From positions 2,790,001 through 2,854,000 of the forward strand of contig JAULSR010000003.1 of assembly GCA_030512295.1 (NCBI GenBank): DNA of 64,000 nucleotides. Reading direction: 5' to 3'. The stretch comes from Bombardia bombarda (lineage: Eukaryota > Ascomycota > Sordariomycetes > Sordariales > Lasiosphaeriaceae). Below are positions 34,846 through 44,724 of this stretch, piece after piece (within the stretch, counting starts at the first letter, position 1; every line of letters starts with the position of its first letter). A model generated the notes under the pieces. That model was not told where the DNA came from, made no database searches, and was given only the letters and a program-made list of their open reading frames with translations. A program made the translations under genes and the position numbers.

Positions 34846-36041
34846 TCAACGATGACGGCCGGCCGCTTTCTCAACAAGCCGATCAACAATCTTACCCAAA
34901 AGCACCTCTCGCAGCGCCACCAGGCCACCGTCCTCCCCGTCCGCGGGCAGCGCAACCCCCTGCTCCCCAAGGAACTCGGAAACGATCCTGGCCCCATCAC
35001 TCCGCCAGTACTGCCCCGCGGCACGCAGCATCCGGACCATGTGGTCCTTGCCGGTGAGCAGCAGCGGACTCGACGGCTTCTCGAGACCATCTGGGTGTTC
35101 TCTCCCGCGAGCGAAGATGATGTCCCACATGGCGAACCAGTTCTCTTCGTCCGGCTTGGCGGGGTCCGGCCGCCACCGGCCGAGCGCTCTCATGCGGTCG
35201 TGCTGCACGCCCTCGATCTCGGGGGTTACCGGCACGCCGCTGCACCCGTCGTCGTCCCTGCAGTGTGACAGCCAGGGGGTGGAGCTGCGGAACGTCATGT
35301 GGCAGGTTATGCAGTAGAAGGGTGGGCGGCGGTGGGAGCGGAGGACGTGGTTACGCGCGAGGCTGAAGGAGAGGAGGTCCTGCTCTGCAACACAGCGCAT
35401 ATGTTTATGCGGGTCTTTCTTGAAGAAAGGGCAGGCGAGCAGTTGTGGGGGTGAATTGGGGGTAGGGGCTGCTGCGGGAGCTTGCGTTGGCGGTGGTGTT
35501 GGGTGTGGTCCCGCGGGTGATATCGATGGCGGTGGTGGCAGCGCTGCGACTACTCCTGCTGCGACTACTCCTGCTGCCACTTGTGATGCCTCCGGTTCTG
35601 TAGGTTTCTGCCGCTTGCTTGCGCTCTCATCGGAAGACAACGATTCAGATGGATTTGATCTCTTGCGACATAAAGCCGCGCGAGAGCTCTCCAAGAAACT
35701 CTTGTAAGCAAGTTCTGCCAAAGGGTCTAAGTAGTGGAGGTAAGGAATCTCTTGTTCCTCGCCATCAAGACCATCCTCGGTCTCGTCGTCATCAGAGTCG
35801 TCATCCGAGTCCTGGTCCACGGTGTGCGGGGCTCCTGTCACTAGGGGAGAGACATCTAGTAGAACTTGAAGAAAGGCTGATACGGAATCCTCATCGTGGT
35901 GGGACAAGCTCTGGAAGCTGCTATGAACTCCACCGGCAAACCCACCCGAGGTAGACGACAGCGAAGGAGACGGGAGGACATCAGGCAGCTGCTCGTCGGC
36001 GCGTTTAGTCAGTGCTGAAGTTAGTGTTTCTTCGGGTCCAT

Positions 36042-36086
<45 letters not shown>

Positions 36087-36470
36087 CACAGCCCCCGCTC
36101 CGAGCAGGTGTGGGCTCTTGGTCCTGCTCTTGGTCCTTCAAGATGCTCAAATTTTTGGAGCCTGCTTCCCGCCTAAAGCGCATTCTCTTGGCGTTGCCAT
36201 CGAGACGCCAAGGTCTGGGTTGCCAGAGGGTCTGAGCGAGCTGGTGATGAATTAAAGAGTCTTGGTGGTTTTGAGTTAAAATCACCTGAACCTCTTGGCC
36301 GGTATTCGAGAATATAGCTGTGATGCCGACATTGATGAGTATGGGCGAACGATGCATCCCAACGGGCGCTGGAATTGTCGAGCGTCAAAGTCGTCGTCGT
36401 CGCTGTCGTCGATCTTGGTGCGCGTTGTGGTTTGTGCGGTTGCGAATTCAGTGGGGCTAGGGGATGGCAC
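34846..36470 (-). CDS. CPFFK-type zinc-finger protein, copy 3
   Basis: I propose two exons, 36470-36286 and 36214-34846 (71-bp intron, GTGATT donor, CCCAG acceptor), giving 517 residues. The alternative ATG at 36357 in the long frame starts with residues that do not look coding. Exon 1 has an acidic patch, IDDSDDDDFDARQF. Exon 2 has a basic stretch (NAKRMRFRREAG, nuclear-signal-like), a poly-Ala tract from an AGC repeat, a Pro-rich linker, and then the family block: LACPFFKKDPHKHMRC, RNHVLRSHRRPPFYC, ITCHMTF and NWFAMWDIIFARGREHP. This copy matches the family pattern most closely. Function unknown; a nuclear role is inferred. Confidence 0.8.
36042..36084. repeat. AGC trinucleotide run inside zinc-finger copy 3
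   Basis: About 14 uninterrupted units, read on the minus strand as alanine codons. This kind of tract commonly varies in length between isolates. Confidence 0.9.
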
Positions 36471-37325
36471 TTGATTGGAGGTGGGGTGCAGGGGTATTGG
36501 ATCAGCGACTGATACCCAGCCTAGGTGTGATTGAAGGGTGGGTGGAAGGCAGAGCGCAACAGCTATCAGAAGCCGAGATTTGTTGGCGAAACCACTTGCG
36601 CATTTGCGATTTTATATCCTCTGAGGAACACATTTGTTTGAACCTTTAAAAGAATAAACAAAAGGGAGCCAAAAACACAGAAGACTTACAAAGTCGACTG
36701 ATTCATAGAGAGATGACCCCACGTTCCGGACTCGTCAGTGAGAGACTTAGAGGTACCTTAGTAGGACTTGCACAGCGGTGGCACATGTTGTCTAAGCAGT
36801 GGCTTCGGGGTGTCACTGGAAGGTGCCAGCAAGTACTACTACTCGCTATGCCTATCCAAATTTACAAGACAGAAATATCGGACCCGAGGTGACCGAGGCT
36901 GCATTACACCTGGCCACCAAGATTCAGCTCTGTGGCACAGCTTTTCCCGCTTGTGTTGTTTCGGAAGGGAGAACCAGCGGTGGTCAGCACGTGCACTGTG
37001 TCTGCGGACCATGAGCGCAGCGGTGCACCAATCAAACGCACTACACCACGGTGTACTGTTCGATCCAGTCTAGCATATATACTTGGCGCCTCCGCGTTTG
37101 GGTCTGGTATTTTCATCCTTCCCGACCGCGGGTAGGCATATATAAAGCGATATTGACGCTTAATTCATTCCAGACACGACAGGGTCGGAGCTGTGCGCAC
37201 GTAAAACAAGGAAAATGAGGCGCACACAACCGGGCTCTGGTTTGATTGCATCCATGCAGATCGGGCAAATAGTGGTTGTCGCTTGAATGGTTTGTAAAAC
37301 TGCCCCACTCCTATGGTCTTTGATC
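36471..37325. other. Spacer
   Basis: About 850 bases without a supported gene; left part is the promoter of zinc-finger copy 3. Confidence 0.4.
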
Positions 37326-37497
37326 CACTCCAGCCCTGGTTCGTTTGTTAGTTCGGTTCTTAGACCCACTTTTTACATGGGCTATCGCCATACAAAATAT
37401 TATTTTGCACCAGGGGAGCTCAGCCATTTTACAGGGCATTTGGACCTAAAAAGCGGACTTTAAGTACCAAACTAACAAACTTTCAGAGATTGGAGTG
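37326..37497. mobile_element. Small TIR element, decayed MITE
   Basis: A 172-bp segment with imperfect inverted ends of about 40 bp. The left end begins CACTCCAGCCCTGGTTCG and the right end, reversed, CACTCCAATCTCTGAAAG; both continue with GTTTGTTAGTT. No target duplication is evident. The ends resemble those of the element at 38059-38335 (shared GTTTGTTAG and CTCCAG/GTCCAG blocks), so both probably belong to one family. No ORF. Confidence 0.6.
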
Positions 37498-38058
37498 TAT
37501 TATCTAAAAATACCTACCCTAAATTTAACTTTACATCACAAAGTCAATCTGCAAAACAAATAACAAATAGCCTGCGCAAACAGCCTCTCAGCCGGTGTAT
37601 TTTGCCTCCATGTCCACATCCGGACACCGAGCTCGTCTCCTGCAGATGGCCCGACCCGGGCGTCAACACACCCATCTCACACACCCATCTCACACACCCA
37701 TGTCTCGTGATTGTGTCATTGCATTCGGCAGTAATAACAAGCTACACTATAACATCATAACATGACCCATCTAGTTGGTTGGCAGACGATTACACACTTG
37801 TGTATGTCATGCATGCTATTTTCTTTTACCTGTTATCATCTTTGTCCCTCCACCATCTCGGCATCAAATGACAAATGCGCCCGGCGCGACCATGGACCGC
37901 GATCCTAGAGGTTTCAATTGCGCAAACCTCGCTCGCTTTTGTTTACCCCAACTAGTATCCGACGTCGCTGTCACCCCCACTCGACAAGATCCAGGTGATC
38001 ATTGATGCCTGTATTGATGTCAGACATAAAGCCTATCCCAGCACTTTCATGCTACCTA
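37498..38058. other. AT-rich spacer between two MITEs
   Basis: Contains a short direct repeat of CACACCCATCT near 37672-37700. No gene seen. Confidence 0.45.
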
Positions 38059-38335
38059 CAGTCCAGCCCCTGAACGTTTGTTAGCGTGGTCCAAAGGACA
38101 GGGGTCCTGGCCAAAACTCTCTCTAACTTTAAGAAAAAAACAACTAATTCTAATAAGATAAAAACAGCTTGTTTAAATAGAGCATATACTATTGTATTTC
38201 TAGGTAAATTTCGAAGCGTTTTGAAAGGTTGTTTAGCGGCAAAACTATTGTAAACGGAAGATTTGACCAGGGCCCTGGCCCTGTGGACCACGCTAACAAA
38301 CGTTCAGGGGCTGGAAATGTTCGGGGGCTAGACTG
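38059..38335. mobile_element. Tc1/mariner-like MITE with TA flanks
   Basis: A 277-bp element. The left end reads CAGTCCAGCCCCTGAACG and continues GTTTGTTAGCGTGGTCC. The right end, reversed, begins CAGTCTAGCCCCCGAAC, then repeats CCAGCCCCTGAACGTTTG with the same GTTTGTTAGCGTGGTCC. The outermost bases are flanked by TA on both sides (38057-38058 and 38336-38337), the target duplication expected of Tc1/mariner/pogo elements. A roughly 17-bp partial repeat of the terminus sits inside the right end. The interior has no ORF, so it would need a transposase in trans. Confidence 0.78.
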
Positions 38336-38765
38336 TACACATGTCAACCTATTTTCTGCACCATTCTCTCATGATACACCGACCGAATCACGGGAGCCTC
38401 GACTGGAATGCGTCATGTCCTGCGCCCTGTGCCGATGGAAGAAGATGCCTTGTTTGCTCTGAGTCCATAGAACTTCAACATCCCCCCTTGGATCAAAACC
38501 ACATTGTGCACTTTAGCATCATCTGCTGGAATGACATCAAACATCAGGCAACATCATTCCACGTACCCTTCCCCATTCAATATCCCGACTAGCGTACACC
38601 AAGTGCTGGCAATGACAACAAGCCTCCATGTCTGCCACAACAGAGCTCCTCAAATGACAACAAACTTCGTCGCCGATCACAACAAGCCTCCCCTCCCATC
38701 TCCAGTCAACATCAACACTATGACTCCTCCTCCTCCTCGCCCCCCCCCCCCCCCCCCCCTCCCAT
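38336..38765. other. Spacer with a C20 homopolymer
   Basis: Twenty consecutive C at 38740-38759. A short plus-strand frame at 38341-38592 has several Cys (CPAPCADGRRCLVC) but no other support. Confidence 0.5.
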
Positions 38766-39291
38766 CTACCTCATCCCTCCCCCTGCAAAACCACCTCCAA
38801 CCCGCCCTCCTCCCACCCCCTCCATAACCCCCATCATGCCCCCAAACACCCCCAGCGCCTGCACATACGCGTCCCACAACAACGGCCTCATCCGCCGCGA
38901 CAGCACCGTCCTGTCCAGCGCCATCTCCAAGTGCGGCACGGGCTCGTAGCACTGCCACATCATCTGCGCCCGCTCCACCAGCGCCGTCTCCTCCTCCTCC
39001 CGCCTCGTCGTCCACGCCAGAAACTTGTTGCCCGCTAGCTCGGCCGCCCGCAGCCCGGCCCGCGTGGTAGTCGGCCTGCAGCATCACCTCGTGCGCGAGC
39101 TGCCACAGCGGCGCGAAGAAGCCCATGACGCTGGCCAGGTTCGCCGGCCGCAGGTCCTCGGCTGCCATGTAGGTTAAGGTTCCGCGTCCATGGCGAAGCG
39201 GAAGCTGTGCGCGAGGTGGGCCGGTTTTGCCAGGATGGGCTGGGTTTTGGTGTTGGTGTTGGTTTTGGTTGTTGTGGTTTTGGCTCGCCAT
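38766..39291 (-). pseudogene. Hypothetical gene with two frameshifts
   Basis: Coding-like sequence changes frame twice on the minus strand. From 39291 a frame gives AAEDLRPANLASVMGFFAPL and WQLAHEVMLQADYH, then degenerates into Gly/Ala-rich text. At that point the adjacent frame takes up with AGLRAAELAGNKFLAW, QMMWQCYEPVPHLEMALDR and RPLLWDAYVQALGVFG, and ends at TAG 38766. Just before AAEDLRP, another frame contributes AHSFRFAMDAEP and stops. Each change is one base and no introns fit. I do not recognise the protein; it is probably a decayed helical protein or carries sequencing errors. Confidence 0.5.
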
Positions 39292-39888
39292 GGCATCTGT
39301 TCTGAAGGGATGGGTATGAGTGATGGTGATGTGGTTGTTGATAGTTGGTCGCCTGTGGTTTTGTGGTGATCAGGTGGGCACCTGGTACTTCGGGTAGCTC
39401 TACCTCTATTGAAGGTGATGGATCTTCGCTCCAGCCATACCGGTGTCGGGGTCATGATTGGGGAGCAGGATGACGTTTCCTCCATCTTCTTCATGACATC
39501 GCTTCTGAGAGGTAGGTCAGGTAAAAGTAAAGAAGAAATAGGTGTAAGGGCGATGGAAGTTCCATCAGTGACGGAAAGACATGGTATCTTCTCGATGATG
39601 GACTACCTTATGGACACTGGGTGCCCATGTTATAACTTTGCCGACAGTTCACGAAGTGTTAACAAGCACGTACTTGACTGCTTCTTTAGTCTATCTGGAC
39701 TGGTCAGCAAATTGTGCTGTGGCTTTGTTATCTCTTTTTGTGGACGATTTCAAACAATCGAACTTGTGGTAGTAGTACTGCTCTTTCTTCAACATGATCT
39801 TGTGTCGAATCTGTAAAGCCCCAAAACCAGTAATACTAGTCAAGCAAGCATCCAAAGGCAGTAAAAACACAGAGCAACAAAGACATCC
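39292..39888. other. Spacer
   Basis: Short flank between the frameshifted hypothetical and the aminotransferase. No feature beyond short frames. Confidence 0.4.
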
Positions 39889-41216
39889 CTACAACCTCAT
39901 TATCTCTCCATGCCGATCCAGAAACTTCTCAACAGCACCCACAAACCTATCCAGCTCCTCATCCGGGGTCCCTAATATCAAGGCAATCATCCCCCTCCTC
40001 GTAATCCAAAAGCCCTCCTCCAGCATCTCAAACCAAAACAGATCTCTCAAGTCCACTCTCTCCTTCCCCCAGACATCCGTCCCACTCTCAACATCCTCCA
40101 TCCCATCCTCCGTAAAATGCAATCCCATCAACGAACCCCGTCCCGTAAAGCTCAACCTCGTCCCCCTCGTCACCTCTGCTAACTTCTCCCTCACCCCGTC
40201 TCCCTTACCATTAAACTCCCTCACCACCTCAGGCGTGAACACCTCCTCCAGCGCCCTGCACCCAACATGCATCGTCATACTATTATTATTAAACGTCCCC
40301 GAGTGCGCCAGCGCTCCCTTCACGCGTGGATCATAAACAGCCATGACTTCCTCCCGTCCGCCAAACGCACCAAACGAGAACCCTCCCCCAAGATACTTCC
40401 CCAGGGTCACCAGATCCGGCTTCAACCCCATCTCGGCCCCCAGCCCACCAGGCGCCAGCCGCGAAGTCATCACCTCATCAAGTATGAACAACCCCCCAAC
40501 CTCATGCGCCGCCTGCTGCACAGCCAGCAAGAAATCCGGCCTCCCACAAATACAACCCCCGGCGCCCTGCATCGGCTCAATCAACACCGCCGCCAGCTCA
40601 CCCCCAACGGACGCAATCACCTCCCGCGCAGCGTCAGTGTCATTATACCTCGGCACCACCACAAACTCCCCCCGGTCCACATTATTATCCGCCGCCCTCC
40701 CCTCCCCAAACGACAGCACCGCCCCGTGGTACCCGCCCGCAAAAACAACCACCTTCCTCCTCCCGGTGAACCTCCTCGCGCCGGCCAAGGCGTGCAGATT
40801 CGCTTCGGTGCCCGTATTCGCCATGCGCACGCGCTCCAGATGGAAGCGCTCGCAGAGCAGAGCGGCGTAGCGGTGCTCCTGGGCGGTGGTGGCGCCGAGG
40901 CTGAGGCCGACGCCGTCGAAGGTGGCGAGGATGGCGGCGCGGATGGCCGGGTGCGAGTGGCCGTAGAGGCCGGCGGTGAGCTCGCCGACGAGGTCGAGGT
41001 AGCGGTGGCCGTCTTGGTCCCAGACGTATGCGCCCTTGCCGTGCGTCATGCTCAGGGGGAAGGGGGGGTGTGGAGGAGGGTGCGGGTGTTGCCGCCTGGG
41101 AGGGCGGAGATGGCGAGGGCGTGTTGGGAGTGGGATTGGGGGTTGGCGGTGGTGAAGCGGGATTGTGCGGCCGCGAGGGCGGAGGTTGCTGTGGTTGGGG
41201 AGGTGGTGGGCGGCAT
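39889..41216 (-). pseudogene. Class-III PLP aminotransferase (glutamate-1-semialdehyde aminomutase-like), one-base frameshift
   Basis: The main frame (41049-39889, 386 codons) contains GAYVWDQDGHRYLDLVGE, MANTGTEANLHAL (PLP phosphate binding), LFILDEVMTSR (Asp that contacts the PLP ring nitrogen) and LVTLGKYLGGGFSFGAFGG with the Schiff-base Lys. This is the fold of glutamate-1-semialdehyde aminomutases; fungal members do not make chlorophyll precursors and often sit in amino-acid or secondary pathways. The expected N-terminus, starting MPPTTSPTTATSALAAAQSR at 41216 and ending in the family-typical ALPGGNTRTLLH, lies in a different frame. The two frames meet at a C7 run (41062-41068 on the plus strand). 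One additional C would join them. Either the gene carries a frameshift mutation or the homopolymer was miscounted. All catalytic motifs are otherwise intact. Confidence 0.85.
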
Positions 41217-41626
41217 CTTGACGTTGTTAGAGAGATTGGGGGCTTGTGAACCGGGGATGGTGAGTTTTCTGCTCGGATGTATGTTGATGAAAGGTGACAG
41301 CCATAGGCGGGACACATTTATCAGTCGACCCCTCATTCGGAACCAAACGCCAATCATAAAAGGACAAGCTTGAGGAAGCGCTTGAAGCAATCCCAAAGAG
41401 GCAGCAGTTGACTGGGGACCCACTTGGCAGCCGAGCATCGGCGCGCTACCGGTTCGAGGGCTCGAGGTGGTCCAAGGTATAAGGATTTCGGCCCGAAGTC
41501 AAGGTGATCTCGTCGGCTCGACAGAATTCTAGTAGTCCACGAAGAGCAGGATGGTGATATTTTTAGTCCACATGCCTAACAGCTATGAATTCCACTCTCC
41601 ACTCTATCCGGTCTTGGCTCTCGAGT
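41217..41626. other. Spacer
   Basis: About 400 bases between the aminotransferase start and the kinase relic. No feature recognised. Confidence 0.4.
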
Positions 41627-42176
41627 TCAAAGAGGATCTCGAGTGTCTTCCGACTCCTCTGTAAACCATGGGTCGGCCAGTGACTGCTCAGCTGTTGGCC
41701 GGTCACGAGGATCCAGCTTCATGATCTTCAGAATAAAATCTTTGTCGGCAAGGGGGATTTCTCGACGTGTGATAAGATGAAAGGGTTTTGTCGGAGGCCC
41801 AAAGCTCTCGGTGTAATCGCTGGCAGTCATAGCGTTGTCGTCGGCGATTTCCTGCCAGGTGGGCGGAAATGGGCCAAAGTATCGGTACATGCGATGCAGA
41901 ACCACCAATTCGTATTCATCGTGGTCCGACTTGATGCCCTCATTAGCTGGGTTGAAAAGATGGAACCCGCCACCGTACAAAAGGCTGAGGATCTGAATCT
42001 TACGTGTTAGCACGAGTAAATAAAAGAAGGATTCGAGATAGCAAACAGATTCTTACAGCATTGCCGAAAGACCAGATATCGGTAGGTGTTCCCCAGTCCC
42101 CACTGTAGTTTGCGCTGTGCTTCCGGGCTTCGCGTGAAACTCGCACCAATGAGATAGCCCTCCTTGGCAAATTTGG
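41627..42176 (-). pseudogene. Protein kinase C-lobe fragment
   Basis: Two pieces separated by a 58-bp intron (42056-41999) read ANYSGDWGTPTDIWSFGNA and then IQILSLLYGGGFHLFNP, later DKDFILKIMKLDPRDRPTAE and LADPWF. These are subdomains IX-XI of a eukaryotic protein kinase: the D-x-W-S-F-G segment and the R-P-T-A-E/W-F end. The N-lobe, HRD and DFG motifs are absent, and the sequence upstream of 42176 has no frame that could encode them. It is a relic of a larger kinase gene. The right half of the deleted gene may have been removed near the adjacent hAT-like element, which is speculation. Confidence 0.75.
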
Positions 42177-42538
42177 AGTCTTGAGAGACGACGCTCAAAC
42201 ACAACCATTGAAAGCATCTCCATTTGATCCCTATCTACATTGCACCGAGTGATGGTCCGTCATACTGGCTCAGCCGCAAACAGGTTGAGCGGCATTGTTT
42301 TCGCATGATGCTGGTGATGCTTTGTCGGTACTCCTTTGATTTGGTAGTGACTGCGACTTTTTGTCAGTCAGCAATAGGCAATCCGAGTTGAAAGTTAGGG
42401 TGTAGAATACCTGGAACTGAGCGCACCTGCCTTCTGAAGCATAGTAGTAAGATTGATGGTTCCTTAACTAGGCGGCATGGTCGAGTCCATCAAAGAATTG
42501 CGCAAATTCTCCCCAAAAACATGAAATGACACATCGAC

Positions 42539-43133
42539 CAGCGAATGAAGTAAGTCAAGTAAGTCAAGTCTGGCTCGCTTACTTGACTTGACTTGACTTG
42601 AATGCCCACCCAATTACTTGCAAGTTTGGCCCACATACTTGACTTACTTGAAATCTCTTTTTCCCCACTTTTTAGAATTTTAATTCCGTAAATGGATTTG
42701 TTGGAATGACAAGGTCATTCGTACTAGTCACTATAGTAACCGTAGAGAACGGGTTGGGGGTTGTTGTTGTTGTATTGATTTGCTTGTCTATGTAAAAGGA
42801 TCACGAACTACGGGGACAGGAAGTGGGTGGTTTTGGAGGGGTTCCTGGGACACGTGACCAGTTCCCCACTTGTTTTGCACACCTCTCATCCTGTCGACCA
42901 ATCACAGCCGTCACAGCCTGACGGCTGTATGCCTCTGATTGATCGTAAATCCGTAAGTCAAAGAGGGCTAAAATTTTAAAATAAGTGCCCGGACCTTTTC
43001 TTTACATACAAAGTACCTAAGTACAAAGGGCCCCACATATTTCAAGTCAAGGAAGTAATTAACAGCTCAAACTTGACTTGACTTGCTTGAAATGTGGGCC
43101 AAATTGGCTTGACTTACACTACTTCTTTCGCTG
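42539..43133. mobile_element. Non-autonomous hAT-like element (MITE), 595 bp
   Basis: The element starts CAGCGAATGAAGTAAGTCAAG and ends, reversed, CAGCGAAAGAAGTAG, i.e. near-perfect inverted termini of about 14 bp. It is flanked on both sides by the identical 8-bp sequence ACATCGAC (42531-42538 and 43134-43141). An 8-bp duplication with CAG-type termini is diagnostic of the hAT superfamily. Inside both ends there are many copies of AAGTCAAG/CTTGACTT in both orientations, resembling the subterminal transposase-binding sites of hAT elements. No ORF of useful length is present, so it is non-autonomous. Confidence 0.88.
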
Positions 43134-43586
43134 ACATCGACCCTGTCTGACTTGCTCCGTGCTTCTATTGTGATGAAGGCCCGCTGCACCTCTTCCTCTG
43201 CCATCTCAGCACAGGCAAACCATCCTCAAGCGATTTACATTCATAGCTTTTTCAATATTAGAGCTTTTAAAAAGGCTGCATCGCACATTGATTGTTTAAT
43301 GACTAAAATCGCTTTCTAATGATACTACATGGTATATAGAAATGTAGTTGTTCTGATGCATACATTTCAAGTCTTTGGGTCAGCGATGGACTTGCCGGAA
43401 AAGTGTTGACTTAGAAATGATCAAGTAGGTGGTAACAGTGTAATTATATATTTGTTTCAATACATACAAGTACTACGGTGGGGACTTTGCTGCCAAGGTT
43501 GTAAGCCAGGTACGGATAATCGACACCCAATTCTTTCGGTATCCCTGCACTAAGATTGAACAGAGTTAGCGGAATTTAGCGCCAGA

Positions 43587-43941
43587 TCAAATAAGACGGA
43601 GTGTAAGAAGAATGAGCCGTCGATTATTGTATGTGAAGCAAGGTACGGTACCCAAGAACCTACATTGACAATTTGGGCATGTATTTGTGTAATAAATTTC
43701 GTTGTATTCCGCTTTACAACCCAGATGGTTCGAATTGCGGCACGCTCGGATTATCTCCGTTTTAATGAAGGCCCCGCAAGAATAGCAGCAGAAGACGTCG
43801 TAGCAACATGCACAACAGCCTGGTCTGGGCGGTGGCAGTCTAAAACGTTGAATCTATGCCAAAAGGGATCGTGAGAAAAGTTGTGAAAGGTTTTGGGTGG
43901 CTCGTAGTTGAACTTACAATCTTAGGCAGAAATCTCATCAT
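43587..43941 (-). CDS. Small cysteine-rich protein, tandem copy 1
   Basis: Two exons: 43941-43918 (MMRFLPKI) and 43853-43587, separated by a 64-bp intron (GTAAGT to ATAG, phase 0), for 96 residues. The second exon reads PGCCACCYDVFCCYSCGAF, then RACRNSNHLGC, then NTCPNCQCRF. Its conserved cysteines fit C-x-C-x6-C-x2-C-x11-C-x7-C-x12-C-x2-C, shared with copies 2 and 3; there are additional Cys beside the conserved ones. There is no signal peptide, so a cytoplasmic or nuclear metal-binding protein seems more likely than a secreted effector. The C-terminus beyond the last Cys pair is hydrophobic and unlike the other copies, so the stop at 43587 may be wrong. Start chosen from the splice and the promoter spacing. 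Not recognised as any named family. Confidence 0.65.
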
Positions 43942-44127
43942 TGTGCGAGCGCGGTAGCAAAAGGGAGATGTGTAATTCAGCTTGAAGGCTAGTAGGAATT
44001 TCCGAATGAATGTGCTCGTATCGAGATACTGTTGTCGAAAAGTATCGTTAGGGGAATGATGCTGTCTTGATGGTGGCTCGTATGGATAGGGATGTAAAAG
44101 TAGAATGCAACTTTGAGAGGGAAAAAA

Positions 44128-44160
44128 AATCAAGCCGGGCTTCGAGACCATTTATATACC
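44128..44160 (-). promoter_or_regulatory. TATA-type promoter block of cysteine-rich copy 1
   Basis: On the minus strand TATATAAATGGTCTCGA is followed by CCCGGCTTGATT, about 210 bp before the start codon. The same block with small changes lies about 205 bp before copy 2. Confidence 0.65.
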
Positions 44161-44696
44161 TAGTTTTCTATTTATTTCAATGTTTGTCAATCATCGTTTG
44201 TTGATCTGACCTAACGCAGCGGGTTGCGACACGGTCTGTTCCTGGTGGCCTGGTTACAGCCATTCATCTCTGGGCAGGTTGGATCTTTTTTAGCATGCAT
44301 GTCAACACATACAGACGCGAAGCTTCAATTGTTCTTGGCGCGGAAGTTGTTTACAACGTAGTGACAAGGCAAGAACCTCGCTTATTTACAGTGAGAAAAG
44401 TGTATGAGGAAATCTTCGGCTATTGGTCAGTTCGTCCAGTGGCGTCCAAAACCTTTGGCCATTGGACAAAGCTGTGAATTTTTTGTTTGTTGTGATTGCC
44501 ATTACTTGCTCGCCGCAGGCGAAAAGGCTCTCCCCGCCGGAGGCGGAAGAGCGCCCATATTGTATGGCCTGTATACGAAGTAGAAGCTTTGCTTCCCCCT
44601 ACAGTGGTACCAATGGTGCACCGCTGTCAAGGGTATTTTTATGAATGGGATACTTGTAAATGGAATAGTTGTAGGTGTTGTAAATAGTTGTTGTAG

Positions 44697-44724
44697 ATGG
44701 GGCCAGACTTATTGACTGGCACTG
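44697..44724. repeat. 28-bp upstream core, copy 1
   Basis: ATGGGGCCAGACTTATTGAC then TGGCACTG. It is one of three dispersed direct copies, each upstream of a cysteine-rich gene; this one is about 760 bp before copy 1. The flanks repeat ATAGTTGTAAATG-like words. Confidence 0.8.

Noticed and set aside
36282..36357. ATG 36357 as the start of zinc-finger copy 3
   Set aside because: Its first 48 residues look non-coding; a spliced start at 36470 gives an acidic and coding-like N-terminus and correct phase.
38341..38592. Plus-strand frame with CPAPCADGRRCLVC, considered as a fourth Cys-rich gene
   Set aside because: Cys spacing differs, it is on the other strand, there is no promoter block or intron, and it starts at the edge of a MITE.
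40267..41373. 368-codon plus-strand open frame
   Set aside because: It is antisense to the aminotransferase, has Pro/Arg/His-rich shadow composition and no domain; the minus strand carries clear PLP motifs.
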